A stretch of DNA of 64,000 nt. Origin: Cedecea neteri (GTDB lineage Bacteria > Pseudomonadota > Gammaproteobacteria > Enterobacterales > Enterobacteriaceae). The position numbers were made by a program, and so were the translations under genes. The DNA is taken from the NCBI RefSeq assembly GCF_000758325.1, contig NZ_CP009459.1, positions 3,906,001-3,970,000 of the forward strand. Direction: 5' to 3'. The notes under the pieces were generated by a model. It saw only the letters and a program-made list of their open reading frames with translations, was not told the origin of the DNA and did no database searches. Positions 33,353 through 42,525 of the stretch are shown here, in pieces. Every line of letters starts with the position of its first letter. Within the stretch, counting starts at the first letter, position 1.

Positions 33353-34618
33353 ATGACCGAAATAAAAACACTGACAGATACCCTTGTGATTGGTGCCGGC
33401 CAGGCCGGGATCGCCATGAGCGAGCACCTGACGCGCCTCGGCATTCCCCATCTGGTGCTGGAGAAAAACCGCATTGCCGAAGCCTGGCGCAGCGGCCGCT
33501 GGGATTCGCTGGTCGCCAACGGCCCGGCCTGGCACGACCGCTTTCCTGGCCTTGAGTTTGACGCCGCCGATCCGGACAGTTTTATCCCCAAAGACGAGGT
33601 GGCGAACTACTTCGAAAACTACGCCCGGAAATTTGAAGCGCCGGTCAAAACGGGCGTGGAAGTGAAAAGCGTGACGCGCAATCACGGCAGGCCGGGTTTC
33701 ACGGTGGAAACCAGCGATGGTATTGTCGAAGCAAAGCATATCGTGGCCGCCACCGGGCCTTTCCAGCGCCCGATCGTCCCGGCCATTGCTCCGGCAGATG
33801 ACGGGCTGCATCAGATTCATTCTGCCGCCTACAAAAACCCGGCTCAGCTTCCGGCTGGTGCAGTGCTTGTCGTGGGCGCAGGCTCTTCCGGGGTGCAAAT
33901 CGCCGATGAGCTACAGCGCGCGGGCAAGCAGGTTTACCTGTCCGTGGGTGCCCACGATCGCCCTCCCCGCGCCTACCGTAACCGGGACTTCTGCTGGTGG
34001 CTGGGTGTGCTTGGGCTGTGGGATGCGGCGGCCAATCAGCCGGGCAAAGAACACGTCACCATTGCGGTGAGCGGCGCTCGCGGCGGCCACACCGTTGATT
34101 TCCGGGCTCTCGCACACCAGGGCATTCACCTCGTCGGCCTGACCCAGCGCTTCGCCGATGGCAAAGTCTTTTTTGAAGATAACCTGGCGCACAACATCCG
34201 CCAGGGCGACGAAAGCTATCTGGCCCTGCTGGACGCCGCCGATGCGTGGATTGCCCGCAATGGGATAGATCTCCCCGAAGAGCCGCAAGCTCGTGTCTTC
34301 CCGGCCGATCCTCTTTGTGTCACCCAGCCCACGCTTGAACTGAACCTGGCCGAAGCAGGTATCACCTCGATTATCTGGGCGACAGGATACGCCCCGGACT
34401 ATGGCTGGCTGCAGGTGGATGCTTTTGATGCTCAGGGCAAACCACGCCACCAGCGCGGCGTTTCCAGCGAGCCGGGCGTCTATTTCCTCGGCCTGCCGTG
34501 GCTTTCCCGCCGGGGCTCAACGTTTATCTGGGGCGTGTGGCATGACGCGAAATACGTCGCCGACCACATTGAAACCCAGCGCAAATACAGCCGCTATCTC
34601 GACGCTTCCCAGCGCTAA
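33353..34618 (+). CDS. FAD-dependent monooxygenase (FMO/CzcO-like)
   Basis: This 421-residue protein has two Rossmann motifs, GAGQAG (FAD) near residue 14 and GAGSSG (NADPH) near 175. An FMO-type linker HSAAYK lies between them, and a C-terminal ATGYAPDYGWL closes the FAD site. The family oxygenates N, S or carbonyl groups. AAGGAAACAGAC precedes the start. It heads the run monooxygenase, RidA, DUF1028, M20, with short or overlapping junctions, so it probably makes the first oxidation of a catabolic route. The substrate is unknown. Confidence 0.85.
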   Translation: MTEIKTLTDTLVIGAGQAGIAMSEHLTRLGIPHLVLEKNRIAEAWRSGRWDSLVANGPAWHDRFPGLEFDAADPDSFIPKDEVANYFENYARKFEAPVKTGVEVKSVTRNHGRPGFTVETSDGIVEAKHIVAATGPFQRPIVPAIAPADDGLHQIHSAAYKNPAQLPAGAVLVVGAGSSGVQIADELQRAGKQVYLSVGAHDRPPRAYRNRDFCWWLGVLGLWDAAANQPGKEHVTIAVSGARGGHTVDFRALAHQGIHLVGLTQRFADGKVFFEDNLAHNIRQGDESYLALLDAADAWIARNGIDLPEEPQARVFPADPLCVTQPTLELNLAEAGITSIIWATGYAPDYGWLQVDAFDAQGKPRHQRGVSSEPGVYFLGLPWLSRRGSTFIWGVWHDAKYVADHIETQRKYSRYLDASQR

Positions 34619-34644
34619 CCTTTTTGCCAACAAGGAATTAACCG

Positions 34645-35073
34645 ATGCCCACGCATACCCGTATTCGCATGTTTAACACCAAAGAGACTTACCCTAACCA
34701 GTCGCTGAACAACGATCTCTGCCAGGCGGTGCGCGCCGGGAACACCGTGTATGTGCGCGGCCAGGTCGGGACAGATTTTGAAGGCAATTTGATTGGACTG
34801 GGCGACCCGCAGGCACAGGCTGAGCAGGCGATGAAGAACGTTAAGCAACTGCTGGAGGAAGCCGGGAGCGACCTTTCCCACATCGTCAAAACCACCACCT
34901 ATATTATCGACCCGCGCTATCGCGAGCCGGTGTATCAGGAAGTGGGCAAATGGCTGAAAGGCGTATTTCCAATCTCCACCGGCCTCGTGGTTTCTGCCCT
35001 CGGCCAGCCGCAGTGGCTGATGGAAATCGACGTTATCGCGGTGATCCCGGACGAGACTCAGGGGGAAAAATGA
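34645..35073 (+). CDS. RidA/YjgF/UK114-family protein
   Basis: This 142-residue protein belongs to the RidA family, whose archetype hydrolyses reactive enamines and imines. The family sequence VYVRGQVGTDFEGNLIG and the late GLVVSALGQPQWLMEIDVIAV are present. The residue at the usual catalytic Arg position is not clear from sequence alone, so deaminase activity is not assured. It lies 26 bp after the monooxygenase gene and overlaps the DUF1028 gene. An imine product of the monooxygenase is a plausible substrate. Confidence 0.87.
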   Translation: MPTHTRIRMFNTKETYPNQSLNNDLCQAVRAGNTVYVRGQVGTDFEGNLIGLGDPQAQAEQAMKNVKQLLEEAGSDLSHIVKTTTYIIDPRYREPVYQEVGKWLKGVFPISTGLVVSALGQPQWLMEIDVIAVIPDETQGEK

Positions 35074-35744
35074 CCTTTTCCATCGCCGCACGCTGCCGGG
35101 AAACCGGCCAGCTTGGCATCGCCATTAGCTCATCCAGCATCGCGGTGGGCGCTCGCTGCCCGTGGCTGGTGCCGGGCGTGGGCGCGGTGTCGAGCCAGAA
35201 CATTACCCTGCCCGCGCTGGGCCCGATGGTGCTGTCAAAGCTGGGCGAAGGTGTCACGCCGCAGGAGGCGCTAAAGCTGGTCGCCAGTGAACATTTGCAC
35301 GGCGACTACCGCCAGGTGACGGCCATCGACAGTAACGGTAAAACCGCCTGCCACAGTGGCATTAATTCCCTGGGCATTTACCACGCAGTGGAGGGAGACA
35401 ACTGCGTGGCGGCGGGCAATATGCTGGCCGATAAGTCAGTTATTAACGCCATGATCTACCGCTTCGAACAAAGCCCCGGCCCGCTGGCGGACAGACTGAT
35501 GGCCGCCCTTGAAACGGCCCTGGAAAAAGGTGGCGAAGCCGGACCAGTGCATTCGGCGGCGTTAAAAGTGGTGGACACCGTCGCCTGGCCGGTTATCGAC
35601 CTGCGCGTGGACTGGGTGGACGAAAACCCGATTGCCGCGCTGCATTCGCTCTGGCTGGCCTATAAACCACAAATGCAGGATTACCTGATCCGCGCGCTCG
35701 ATCCGCGCGAAGCCCCCAGCTACGGTGTGCCAGGCGATGAATAG
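35070..35744 (+). CDS. DUF1028 Ntn-hydrolase-like protein
   Basis: This 224-residue protein has the DUF1028 signature at its N terminus (TFSIAARCRETGQLGIAISSSSIAVG, beginning at Thr2). The family belongs to the Ntn-hydrolase fold, where the residue after the removed Met acts as nucleophile; Thr2 fits. I chose the ATG at 35070, which overlaps the RidA stop. Its substrate is unknown. The gene overlaps the M20 deacetylase gene, so amide-bond cleavage in the same pathway is likely. Confidence 0.87.
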   Translation: MTFSIAARCRETGQLGIAISSSSIAVGARCPWLVPGVGAVSSQNITLPALGPMVLSKLGEGVTPQEALKLVASEHLHGDYRQVTAIDSNGKTACHSGINSLGIYHAVEGDNCVAAGNMLADKSVINAMIYRFEQSPGPLADRLMAALETALEKGGEAGPVHSAALKVVDTVAWPVIDLRVDWVDENPIAALHSLWLAYKPQMQDYLIRALDPREAPSYGVPGDE

Positions 35745-36885
35745 CCAACTGATTCCTTTATTGCAGAAGTTGCTGGCGCGGGACACCACCAGCCGCGAGT
35801 CGAACCTGGCGCTGATCCAGGATATTCATGATTATCTCGCCGAATGGGGTATCAGTGCGGAGCTGTTTCACAGTGAAGACGGGCGTAAAGCCAATCTTTA
35901 TGCAGTGTTTGGCCCGGCAGGTGGTGGCGGCGTGATGTTGTCTGGCCATACGGACGTGGTGCCGGTGGACGGGCAACAGTGGAGCGTCCCTCCATTCGAT
36001 ATGACTTACCGGGAGGGCCGCTACTACGGGCGCGGCGCGGCGGACATGAAGGGCTTTATCGCCTGCGTGCTGGCCTCCGTTCCGGCGTTTCTTGCACAGC
36101 CGCTGAGAATGCCGCTGCACCTCGCCTTCTCCTACGACGAAGAGGTCGGCTGCCTCGGCGTGCGTAGCCTGGTGGAGCACCTCCGTGCTTCCAAAGAGAA
36201 ACCCGCGCTTTGCATTGTCGGGGAGCCAACCGAAATGCGCCCGGTTTACGGGCACAAAGGCAAAATCGCCATGCGCTGCGAGGTACACGGCCGCGCCTGC
36301 CATTCTGCCTATGCGCCAGAAGGCGTGAACGCCATTGAATATGCCGCCCGGCTTATCGGCAAACTGGGAGAAGTTCGCGAGGCGCTGACCCAAAAAACGG
36401 ATACCCGCTTTGATCCCCCGTTCAGTACGCTCCAGGTTGGCACCATTCACGGCGGCAACGCGCTGAACATTGTCCCGCAGGAATGCCAGTTTGATTTTGA
36501 AATCCGCTACCTGCCGGGCGTTGAGGCCACCGCGGCGATCGCCGACATTCAGGGCTATGCGCAGCAAAACCTGGTGCCCGCCATGCAACGTGTTTCCCCG
36601 GCAAGTACCATCCGGTTTACTCCCCTGAGCCAGTACCCGGGCCTGCTGACGGACGCCCAGTCCGAATTTGCCGGATGGCTGGCGCAGTGGTGCGGCAGCG
36701 CTGACTTCAGCACCGTGGCGTTTGGCACCGAGGGCGGGCTTTTTGACGAAGCCGGGATCGCCACGCTGATTTGTGGCCCCGGCAGCATGGACCAAGGGCA
36801 CAAGCCCGATGAGTTTGTCGCCGAAGAACAGTTGCAAAAATGCATGGCGATGCTGGAAAACCTGCGCCAGTGGATGAGCGTCTGA
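35737..36885 (+). CDS. M20 metallopeptidase, ArgE-like deacetylase
   Basis: This 382-residue protein has metal-site motifs LSGHTDVVPVDG, GRGAADMKG and YDEEVGCLG (catalytic Glu) and a late His in MDQGHKPDEF. Its nearest known kin are acetylornithine deacetylases. It is unlikely to be the arginine-pathway ArgE because it lies in a catabolic cluster, not with argCBH. The ATG at 35737 overlaps the DUF1028 stop. It would release an acyl group from an N-acylated intermediate. Last gene of the unit. Confidence 0.87.
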   Translation: MNSQLIPLLQKLLARDTTSRESNLALIQDIHDYLAEWGISAELFHSEDGRKANLYAVFGPAGGGGVMLSGHTDVVPVDGQQWSVPPFDMTYREGRYYGRGAADMKGFIACVLASVPAFLAQPLRMPLHLAFSYDEEVGCLGVRSLVEHLRASKEKPALCIVGEPTEMRPVYGHKGKIAMRCEVHGRACHSAYAPEGVNAIEYAARLIGKLGEVREALTQKTDTRFDPPFSTLQVGTIHGGNALNIVPQECQFDFEIRYLPGVEATAAIADIQGYAQQNLVPAMQRVSPASTIRFTPLSQYPGLLTDAQSEFAGWLAQWCGSADFSTVAFGTEGGLFDEAGIATLICGPGSMDQGHKPDEFVAEEQLQKCMAMLENLRQWMSV

Positions 36886-37243
36886 TCGCTGCGTAGCGTC
36901 TGCAGGGAAAAAACAGATAATTTATGCCCACCAACAGTAAACCAACAGAATATCCCCCTTAAATACATCACCATTTAAATCATTAACTCCAAAAAAGGAA
37001 AGGGCAGCGGCAAATAACCAGTATAAATCTGGGTTTATTCCTTATCATTGAACCATCATTTACTCTTAAGGAGGATGATCGTGGAGGATTAATAGTAATA
37101 ACCCTCTGCTTTCAGAGCATTTTATTCACAATAAATTAATCTAATTTTTACATAAAGGTTTTGCTGTTTCGCTTATTAAATTCGGGTTAGATGAGTGGCA
37201 TTTTCTTATTGGAAACGACCGATTCAGCCCTGGAGTTGGTTAG
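36886..37243. other. AT-rich spacer with an orphan ribosome-binding site
   Basis: No sizeable gene. At 37070-37092 a perfect AAGGAGG is followed by overlapping ATG and GTG starts of a frame that stops after a few codons (ATG ATC GTG GAG GAT TAA). It may be a minimal leader peptide or the remnant of a lost gene. Confidence 0.4.
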
Positions 37244-37838
37244 GATGTCCGGGTTCAAAACACGCTTATTTTTGCTTAATAAAAACAGCCAACGCCTGCT
37301 GTTATTGTGCAGTGGCTTACTGCTTAGTATGCTGGCCGCACTGATTGTCATCGGCATTTTTAAACCCACGGTAAAGCCGCTGAATGACCGAAGTGATACT
37401 GTTGCCCTGCTGGTTTATAGCTGGGAAGCTCAGGCCAGCTCGCACCTGACGTCCGCGAAAATATATCATTCGACCGATACAGGGACCCGCAAGGACATTT
37501 TATTGATGGTCTGGAACGTGAAGCCCTGTCTTTTGGCGGGGAAAATGTCCGTCTCAGCGATGCCAAATCAGGCCATGAAATGGGTGCAACGCGAACTTCG
37601 GGAATCTCTGCGTACCGCTTTGATCCCCTCTCCCGCTCCCCACTGTGTATGCCCGGGAGCCGAAGAACGCCCCGATCTTTATAAGCAAAGCATCGTGGCA
37701 GAAACCGGGTTGCAGGGGCAGACCCACGAGCAAGATATAGAAGACAATCAACAACATGAAGGGCAAATTCAATCTTCAGCGGCTAACATCAGGACTATTT
37801 TCTCAGCAGAGAAAGTCGATGCGCGGCATGCAGTCTGA
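37244..37838 (+). CDS. Doubtful ORF with one membrane helix (possible decayed gene)
   Basis: From the ATG at 37244 the frame encodes 197 residues: a basic start (MSGFKTRLFLLNKNSQR), a strong hydrophobic segment (about 18-40), then a region of unusual composition without recognisable domain. The start resembles a signal-anchor of a sensor protein. The rest does not look like a natural continuation, which suggests a frameshifted remnant. It precedes the MASE1 gene. Confidence 0.35.
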
Positions 37839-37952
37839 AGGCTAGTAAATGGCCCTATTTTGTGTTTTCAGCCAAGGGTTGTTAGCCTTTACGTAAAATA
37901 ACGCCCGACAGCGGAATGCTGCGCGCTTTCCTGAATCAAAAATGGACGAGAA

Positions 37953-39221
37953 ATGAAAACGTATTTCCCTTCCTGGCTGCAGCAAACCGCTATCCTGCTT
38001 TTGTGGGGGCTGGTCTATTATCTGTCCGGGCTTATCTCGCTAAAATTTGACGACCCGAACTCCGCAATAGCGATTGTCTGGTTCCCATCGGGCGTTGCCG
38101 TAGCGGCTTTATTGTCTGCCCGCTGGCGTGACTATCCTGCTCTTATCCTTATCTTCGCGGTAACAAGCATCCTGCAGGACGAAGCCTGGCACAGCCTGCC
38201 TCTTTTTTTAACCACGCTGAGTTATTCGCTGCTGGCGATGCCTGCCAACGTGCTTATTGCCTGGCTGGTACGCCGTTTCTCTCGGCCCAATGACGATCTG
38301 CACGTCATCCTGCTGTGGATCTGCGCCACCTTTATTGTCAGCCTGTTCGATGCGCTAATCGTCGGCGGAGGCTACGCGTATTTCACCGACCAGCCGATAA
38401 CAAAGACCATCTGGAATGGGTTCGTTGCCGACGTGACCGGGATTTTCTTCGCAACGACCGTCGTCATGGGCTTCGTGAATAAGCGTGGCCTCCAGGCCGC
38501 TCTTACCTGGTCTTCCCGTCTGACAGGTCTGGCGCTGTTACTGCTGATTTGTGCCGCAACGGTGTTTATTTTCGACTACAGCGGGACCTGGCTCAGAACC
38601 GAGGCCGCCGCGCTCTATTTTGCCCTTTCTTGCTTACCGATTGTGCTGACGCTAATGCTTTCCCTGGTCTGGGGGAATCGTGGAGGCTCCATTGGCCTGC
38701 TGACACTGGGGGCGATTGTTATCCACTTTACCGACCAGCATCAGGGGCCCTTCTTTCTCCACGGCCTTAGCTTTACCGAATCCCTGCTGCTGGCGCTGAG
38801 CTATCTCTCTGCGACCGCCTTACTGGTCGTCTTTGTGCGAGTGTTAAGCCGCTCTACGACGCGTTTCAATCCGGACACTGGCCGACTGGCGGGTAACGGC
38901 ATACTTTATCGACTGGAGCCTGAAACCGGTATTTTCAACTGGGAAAACGATCTCTCTTCACTCCTGGGTTCGACTTCCTCCCAGGCGTTCGACACCATCG
39001 AGCGAGTCCTGGCGCAGGTACATCCCTCAGATCGGGAAAAACTTCGGCAGCACTGGCTCTCCTCTGTTCCGAACAAAAGCAAACCCCTGATATTTCGTAT
39101 CAAGGTGAATGAGGATGAATGGCTCACGCTGGTTGACAGCGGCGGCGTTGCTATGTCCAACGGCGGGACCAGCATTATTGTCGGAAACTGGCAGGTCAGC
39201 CATTACGATCTGGCTATCTAA
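37953..39221 (+). CDS. MASE1-domain sensor with PAS-like tail, no output domain
   Basis: This 422-residue protein starts with a MASE1 module: eight or more membrane helices in residues 1-290, with LKFDDPNSAIAIVWFPSGVAVAALL typical of the family. A short cytoplasmic PAS-like region follows (about 310-415; GILYRLEPETGIFNWENDLSSLLG). MASE1 proteins normally carry GGDEF, EAL or histidine kinase domains. Here the protein ends after the PAS region, and the next gene, 37 bp on, encodes an unrelated membrane protein. It may signal through a partner, or be truncated. Confidence 0.8.
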   Translation: MKTYFPSWLQQTAILLLWGLVYYLSGLISLKFDDPNSAIAIVWFPSGVAVAALLSARWRDYPALILIFAVTSILQDEAWHSLPLFLTTLSYSLLAMPANVLIAWLVRRFSRPNDDLHVILLWICATFIVSLFDALIVGGGYAYFTDQPITKTIWNGFVADVTGIFFATTVVMGFVNKRGLQAALTWSSRLTGLALLLLICAATVFIFDYSGTWLRTEAAALYFALSCLPIVLTLMLSLVWGNRGGSIGLLTLGAIVIHFTDQHQGPFFLHGLSFTESLLLALSYLSATALLVVFVRVLSRSTTRFNPDTGRLAGNGILYRLEPETGIFNWENDLSSLLGSTSSQAFDTIERVLAQVHPSDREKLRQHWLSSVPNKSKPLIFRIKVNEDEWLTLVDSGGVAMSNGGTSIIVGNWQVSHYDLAI

Positions 39222-39258
39222 ACACGGACGTGAGCACTTTTTAAGGAGAGACAAATTT

Positions 39259-40584
39259 GTGATTCAGATTGCGTTGTTACTGTTCGGCGTCGACTTTATG
39301 CGCTCCAGGGTTAAATATCTGATCCTGCTGGGGAGTCTTTGGAGCCTGCTCGGACTGGCTATTTTCCTGGACGGTCTGGACGGCGTGACGTATTTCCCGT
39401 TGCGCTTTTTTGGCCTGCTTTTGCTGCTGGAAAGTCTGGTAACGCTGAGCATCGCTTCCGGCGGAGTCGGAGCGCAAAAAGCCGTGCTTTACTTTAAGGG
39501 GGGGATTTTTTGTTTCGTCTCGCTGCTTATCTTATCCAATCAGCCCTACAGCAATTTGCTGCTGGCCATCGTGTTTGGTTTTGCGTATTTCGTCATTGGC
39601 CTGTTCGTTATTTTCTCGGCGTGGATTGTACGTTTCCCCCACTGGAAGGGCACCCTGACCACCGGTTTAGCGCAAATTGTATTCGCCTTTTTTATGTTCA
39701 GCCCCTGGCCTACGCATTATAAAGCTACGGTATCGTTCTTCCTGGGAACGCTGATGATTTTCAGCGGGATCCATACCGTACGTCTTGCACTTCGCGTTGC
39801 AAGGCTGCGAGAAGGTACCTCGGTCTTCGACCTTTTAGTGCCTGCAGGAATAGGTGTTGAAGTGAAAAAAGGCACGAATATCAAGCCTAACCTCGCCGAA
39901 CCCGCGAACGTTGATTTTCGTGAACCGCTAACCGTACATATCTGGACCCCGGAAGGTACAGCCAGCGCGTCAACAATTCCACGCCCGGTCATCAACCGCT
40001 ATATCGCCGCAGTAGACTCCGAAGGTGTTATATCGACGGGCCACGCCGCGCTTGAAGTCCCGCCTGATCTTTACATCAGCCTTTATCCTGCAGAAGACAT
40101 TGATAGATCGCCTGCCGAGTTTTTAAATACGCTTAAGGCCACACGCGACAATGATGTGCCGGGAACGTATCAGCCTGACTATGCCACTGAATCCGCAGAG
40201 TGGTGCCAGTCAGATCGCAAGATCTATTTCCATCATTACAATGGCAAAGCCTTACAGCGTTTCTGGAGTGCCTACAAGCTGACAAAAACTTACAACCTCA
40301 CCTACCGTAATTGCTCGAGCAGCGTTGCTTACGCTCTTGAAGCGTCGCTGGATGGCGTGCTTTCAAAACATACGCGAAGCTGGTTGTCCATACTCAGAAC
40401 GCTCGCCATGCCCGAGCTCTGGATAGCCGCCCAGGTGCGTAAACGTGCCACTTCTATGGCCTGGACTCCGGGGCTGGTGATGGATTACGCCAGAGCACTA
40501 CGCAGCATCGTTCACCCTGTCCCCGAGCCATGGTATCAGCGCGTCACCTTCAAGTGGCGCGACAGCAGTAAGGCCGGGGAATAG
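39259..40584 (+). CDS. HdeD-like membrane protein fused to a permuted papain-like domain
   Basis: I chose the GTG at 39259, which has GGAGAG 8 nt upstream, giving 441 residues. Residues 1-190 contain six hydrophobic segments in an HdeD/DUF308 pattern. After a linker, a cytoplasmic domain has His262 in STGHAALEV and Cys352 in YRNCSSSVAYALEA. That His-before-Cys order is typical of permuted NlpC/P60 (LRAT/YiiX-like) enzymes, which act on lipids or peptides. The family assignment of the second domain is by motif only. It follows the MASE1 gene by 37 bp and may be cotranscribed with it. Confidence 0.7.
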   Translation: MIQIALLLFGVDFMRSRVKYLILLGSLWSLLGLAIFLDGLDGVTYFPLRFFGLLLLLESLVTLSIASGGVGAQKAVLYFKGGIFCFVSLLILSNQPYSNLLLAIVFGFAYFVIGLFVIFSAWIVRFPHWKGTLTTGLAQIVFAFFMFSPWPTHYKATVSFFLGTLMIFSGIHTVRLALRVARLREGTSVFDLLVPAGIGVEVKKGTNIKPNLAEPANVDFREPLTVHIWTPEGTASASTIPRPVINRYIAAVDSEGVISTGHAALEVPPDLYISLYPAEDIDRSPAEFLNTLKATRDNDVPGTYQPDYATESAEWCQSDRKIYFHHYNGKALQRFWSAYKLTKTYNLTYRNCSSSVAYALEASLDGVLSKHTRSWLSILRTLAMPELWIAAQVRKRATSMAWTPGLVMDYARALRSIVHPVPEPWYQRVTFKWRDSSKAGE

Positions 40585-40600
40585 CCGTTATTAACGACGG

Positions 40601-40936
40601 TCAGTGGGTAACAGACTTTGAGAAAAGCTGAATAATCATGATGCCCACGGCAATAAACAACATGCCTGCGATAGCCGGAAGATCGAGTTTTTGTTTATAA
40701 AACAGAAATGACATCACCGAAACCAGGAAGATTCCCATCCCCGCCCAGATCGCATAGGCGATACCAATATTCATGGTTTTCACCACTTGGGAGAGGCCAT
40801 AGAATGAAATTGCATAGCCCACAACCACCACCACGCTGGGAACCAGACGGCTGAACCCGTCAGAGGCTTTCATCATGGTGGTCGCCAGCGTCTCTGCACA
40901 TATAGAGATGGCAAGGATAACGTAAGTATTAAGCAT
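40601..40936 (-). CDS. SMR-family multidrug efflux protein (EmrE-like)
   Basis: This 111-residue protein has four helices and the essential Glu in helix 1 (ICAETLATTMMK). The segment GIAYAIWAGMGIFLVS matches EmrE-type proteins better than SugE/Gdx. I chose the start at 40936 (MLNTYVILA); a 22-codon upstream extension has no homology. Convergent with the HdeD-like gene. It would export quaternary ammonium or other cationic compounds in exchange for protons. Confidence 0.88.
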   Translation of the reverse strand: MLNTYVILAISICAETLATTMMKASDGFSRLVPSVVVVVGYAISFYGLSQVVKTMNIGIAYAIWAGMGIFLVSVMSFLFYKQKLDLPAIAGMLFIAVGIMIIQLFSKSVTH

Positions 40937-41111
40937 ATTTTTTCCCGTTGTACAAAATCCTCGGGAGAGTATAGAACTTAATGCGCGGCGGTATTTCAAC
41001 AACAGGGAAATCGCAGCCGATGCCAGGCGTTACTGTTACACATAGGGTTACCTGTATTGCGGGAGCGAGAGATTGGTCACTGAAATGAAATGCGATAAGT
41101 GCTTGAATAAT

Positions 41112-41201
41112 TGGCGAAGAGAGGGGGATTTGAACCCCCGGTAGAGTTGCCCCTACTCCGGTTTTCGAGACCGGTCCGTTCAGCCGCTCCGGCATCTCTC
41201 C
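41112..41201 (-). tRNA. serU: tRNA-Ser(CGA)
   Basis: A 90-nt class II tRNA on the minus strand, starting GGAGAGATGCCGGAGCGG. The anticodon CGA lies in GGTCTCGAAAACC, with a long variable arm, TTCAAAT T-loop and encoded CCA. The acceptor stem differs from E. coli serU by a G-U pair at position 2-71. It lies before mtfA as in E. coli. Confidence 0.97.
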
Positions 41202-41295
41202 GTTCTGGTGGTTGCCATCATGCCCGGTTATGCGGCATTTTAACAGTCTGGGTTCTTTCGTTTCAGTTCAAACGATGACTTTGCGAGCAAGTAAC

Positions 41296-42093
41296 ATGAT
41301 TAAGTGGCCCTGGAAAGCAAGTGATTCAAGCGCCGCTCCCGCGTTACCGTGGGAGCAAGCGTTAGCCATTCCCGTACTGGCATCACTCAGTGAAACCGAG
41401 CAGCAGAAATTAATTGGCCTTGCGGATCGTTTTTTACAGCAAAAACGGCTGGTGCCGCTGCAGGGTTTTGAGCTGGATGATTTGAAATCCACGCGTATTG
41501 CGCTGTTGTTTTGCCTGCCGGTGCTGGAACTGGGCATTGAATGGCTGGACGGTTTCCACGAAATCTTGCTCTACCCCGCGCCGTTTATTGTGGATGACGA
41601 ATGGCAGGATGACTTCGGCCTGGTGCACAGCCAGCGCGTGGTGCAGTCCGGGCAAAGCTGGCAGCAGGGGCCTATCGTTCTGAACTGGCTGGACGTGCAG
41701 GACTCCTTCGACGCCTCCGGCTTTAACCTGATTATTCACGAAGTAGCTCACAAGCTGGACAGCCGCAACGGCGACCGCGCCAGCGGTGTGCCGTTAATTG
41801 CGCTGCGGGACGTGGCGGGCTGGGAGCACGACCTCCACGCCGCGATGGACAGTATCCAGGATGAAATCGACATGGTGGGCGAAAATGCCGCCAGTATAGA
41901 CGCCTATGCCGCCACCGATCCGGCAGAATGCTTTGCCGTGCTTTCCGAATATTTCTTCAGCGCGCCGCAGCTTTTCACACCGCGTTTCGCCTCTCTTTAC
42001 CAGCGCTTTTGCCAGTTCTACGGGCAAGATCCACTCCAACGGCTGGTTGAGCGTGAAAACTTCCCCGGCACTGCCGGAAATACGGTGCATTAA
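41296..42093 (+). CDS. mtfA: Mlc-titrating zinc peptidase MtfA (YeeI)
   Basis: MtfA is a cytoplasmic gluzincin-type peptidase that binds the repressor Mlc and so raises ptsG expression. I chose the ATG at 41296 (MIKWPWK), giving 265 residues as in E. coli. The zinc motif HEVAH is in [21 protein letters not shown], with the third ligand Glu expected in [14 protein letters not shown]. It is flanked by serU and asnT as in E. coli. Confidence 0.96.
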   Translation: MIKWPWKASDSSAAPALPWEQALAIPVLASLSETEQQKLIGLADRFLQQKRLVPLQGFELDDLKSTRIALLFCLPVLELGIEWLDGFHEILLYPAPFIVDDEWQDDFGLVHSQRVVQSGQSWQQGPIVLNWLDVQDSFDASGFNLIIHEVAHKLDSRNGDRASGVPLIALRDVAGWEHDLHAAMDSIQDEIDMVGENAASIDAYAATDPAECFAVLSEYFFSAPQLFTPRFASLYQRFCQFYGQDPLQRLVERENFPGTAGNTVH

Positions 42094-42193
42094 ATCGTCA
42101 ACGAGGCGTAAATTTAACCATATGAATTAATACGTTACTTTTACTGTTGACAGGTTTTATGGCTAACGCTAATATTCGCCCCGTTCACACGAT

Positions 42194-42269
42194 TCCTCTG
42201 TAGTTCAGTCGGTAGAACGGCGGACTGTTAATCCGTATGTCACTGGTTCGAGTCCAGTCAGAGGAGCCA
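42194..42269 (+). tRNA. asnT: tRNA-Asn(GTT)
   Basis: A 76-nt tRNA from TCCTCTGTAGTTCAG to AGAGGAGCCA, with anticodon GTT in GACTGTTAATCC. The acceptor, D, anticodon and T stems are intact and CCA is encoded. Asn tRNA genes of this region are known integration sites of islands in enterobacteria; no integrase follows here. Confidence 0.98.
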
Positions 42270-42277
42270 TATTTAAG

Positions 42278-42311
42278 AAGCCCGCTTAAGGAAACTTAAG
42301 CGGGCTTTTTG
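42278..42311 (+). terminator. Intrinsic terminator of the tRNA-Asn gene
   Basis: AAGCCCGCTTAAG/CTTAAGCGGGCTT with a GAAA loop, followed by TTTTTGC. Confidence 0.93.
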
Positions 42312-42525
42312 CTTATCATACGTCTCGGAATCGGGAAAAACTTGTGGTCATTGAAGCATCCCAGCTTTAGTCAGGTAATCTCTTCCTCCTCATACATTGC
42401 TTTCAGATGAGCAAAAGCTGCCTGTATATAAATCGTGCTCCACTCCAGGAATGAAGTATTATTGACTGCGTCTCACAGAGTTATCGCCGCCGGGCGGTAA
42501 CGAATCACTTCAGGGAAGAGCGAAC

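Noticed and set aside
35758..36837. 359-codon frame antisense to the M20 deacetylase gene
   Set aside because: The sense gene has all metal-site motifs and is coupled to its neighbours.
42194..42525. Integrated island with integrase at tRNA-Asn
   Set aside because: No integrase gene and no repeat of the tRNA 3' end could be found.
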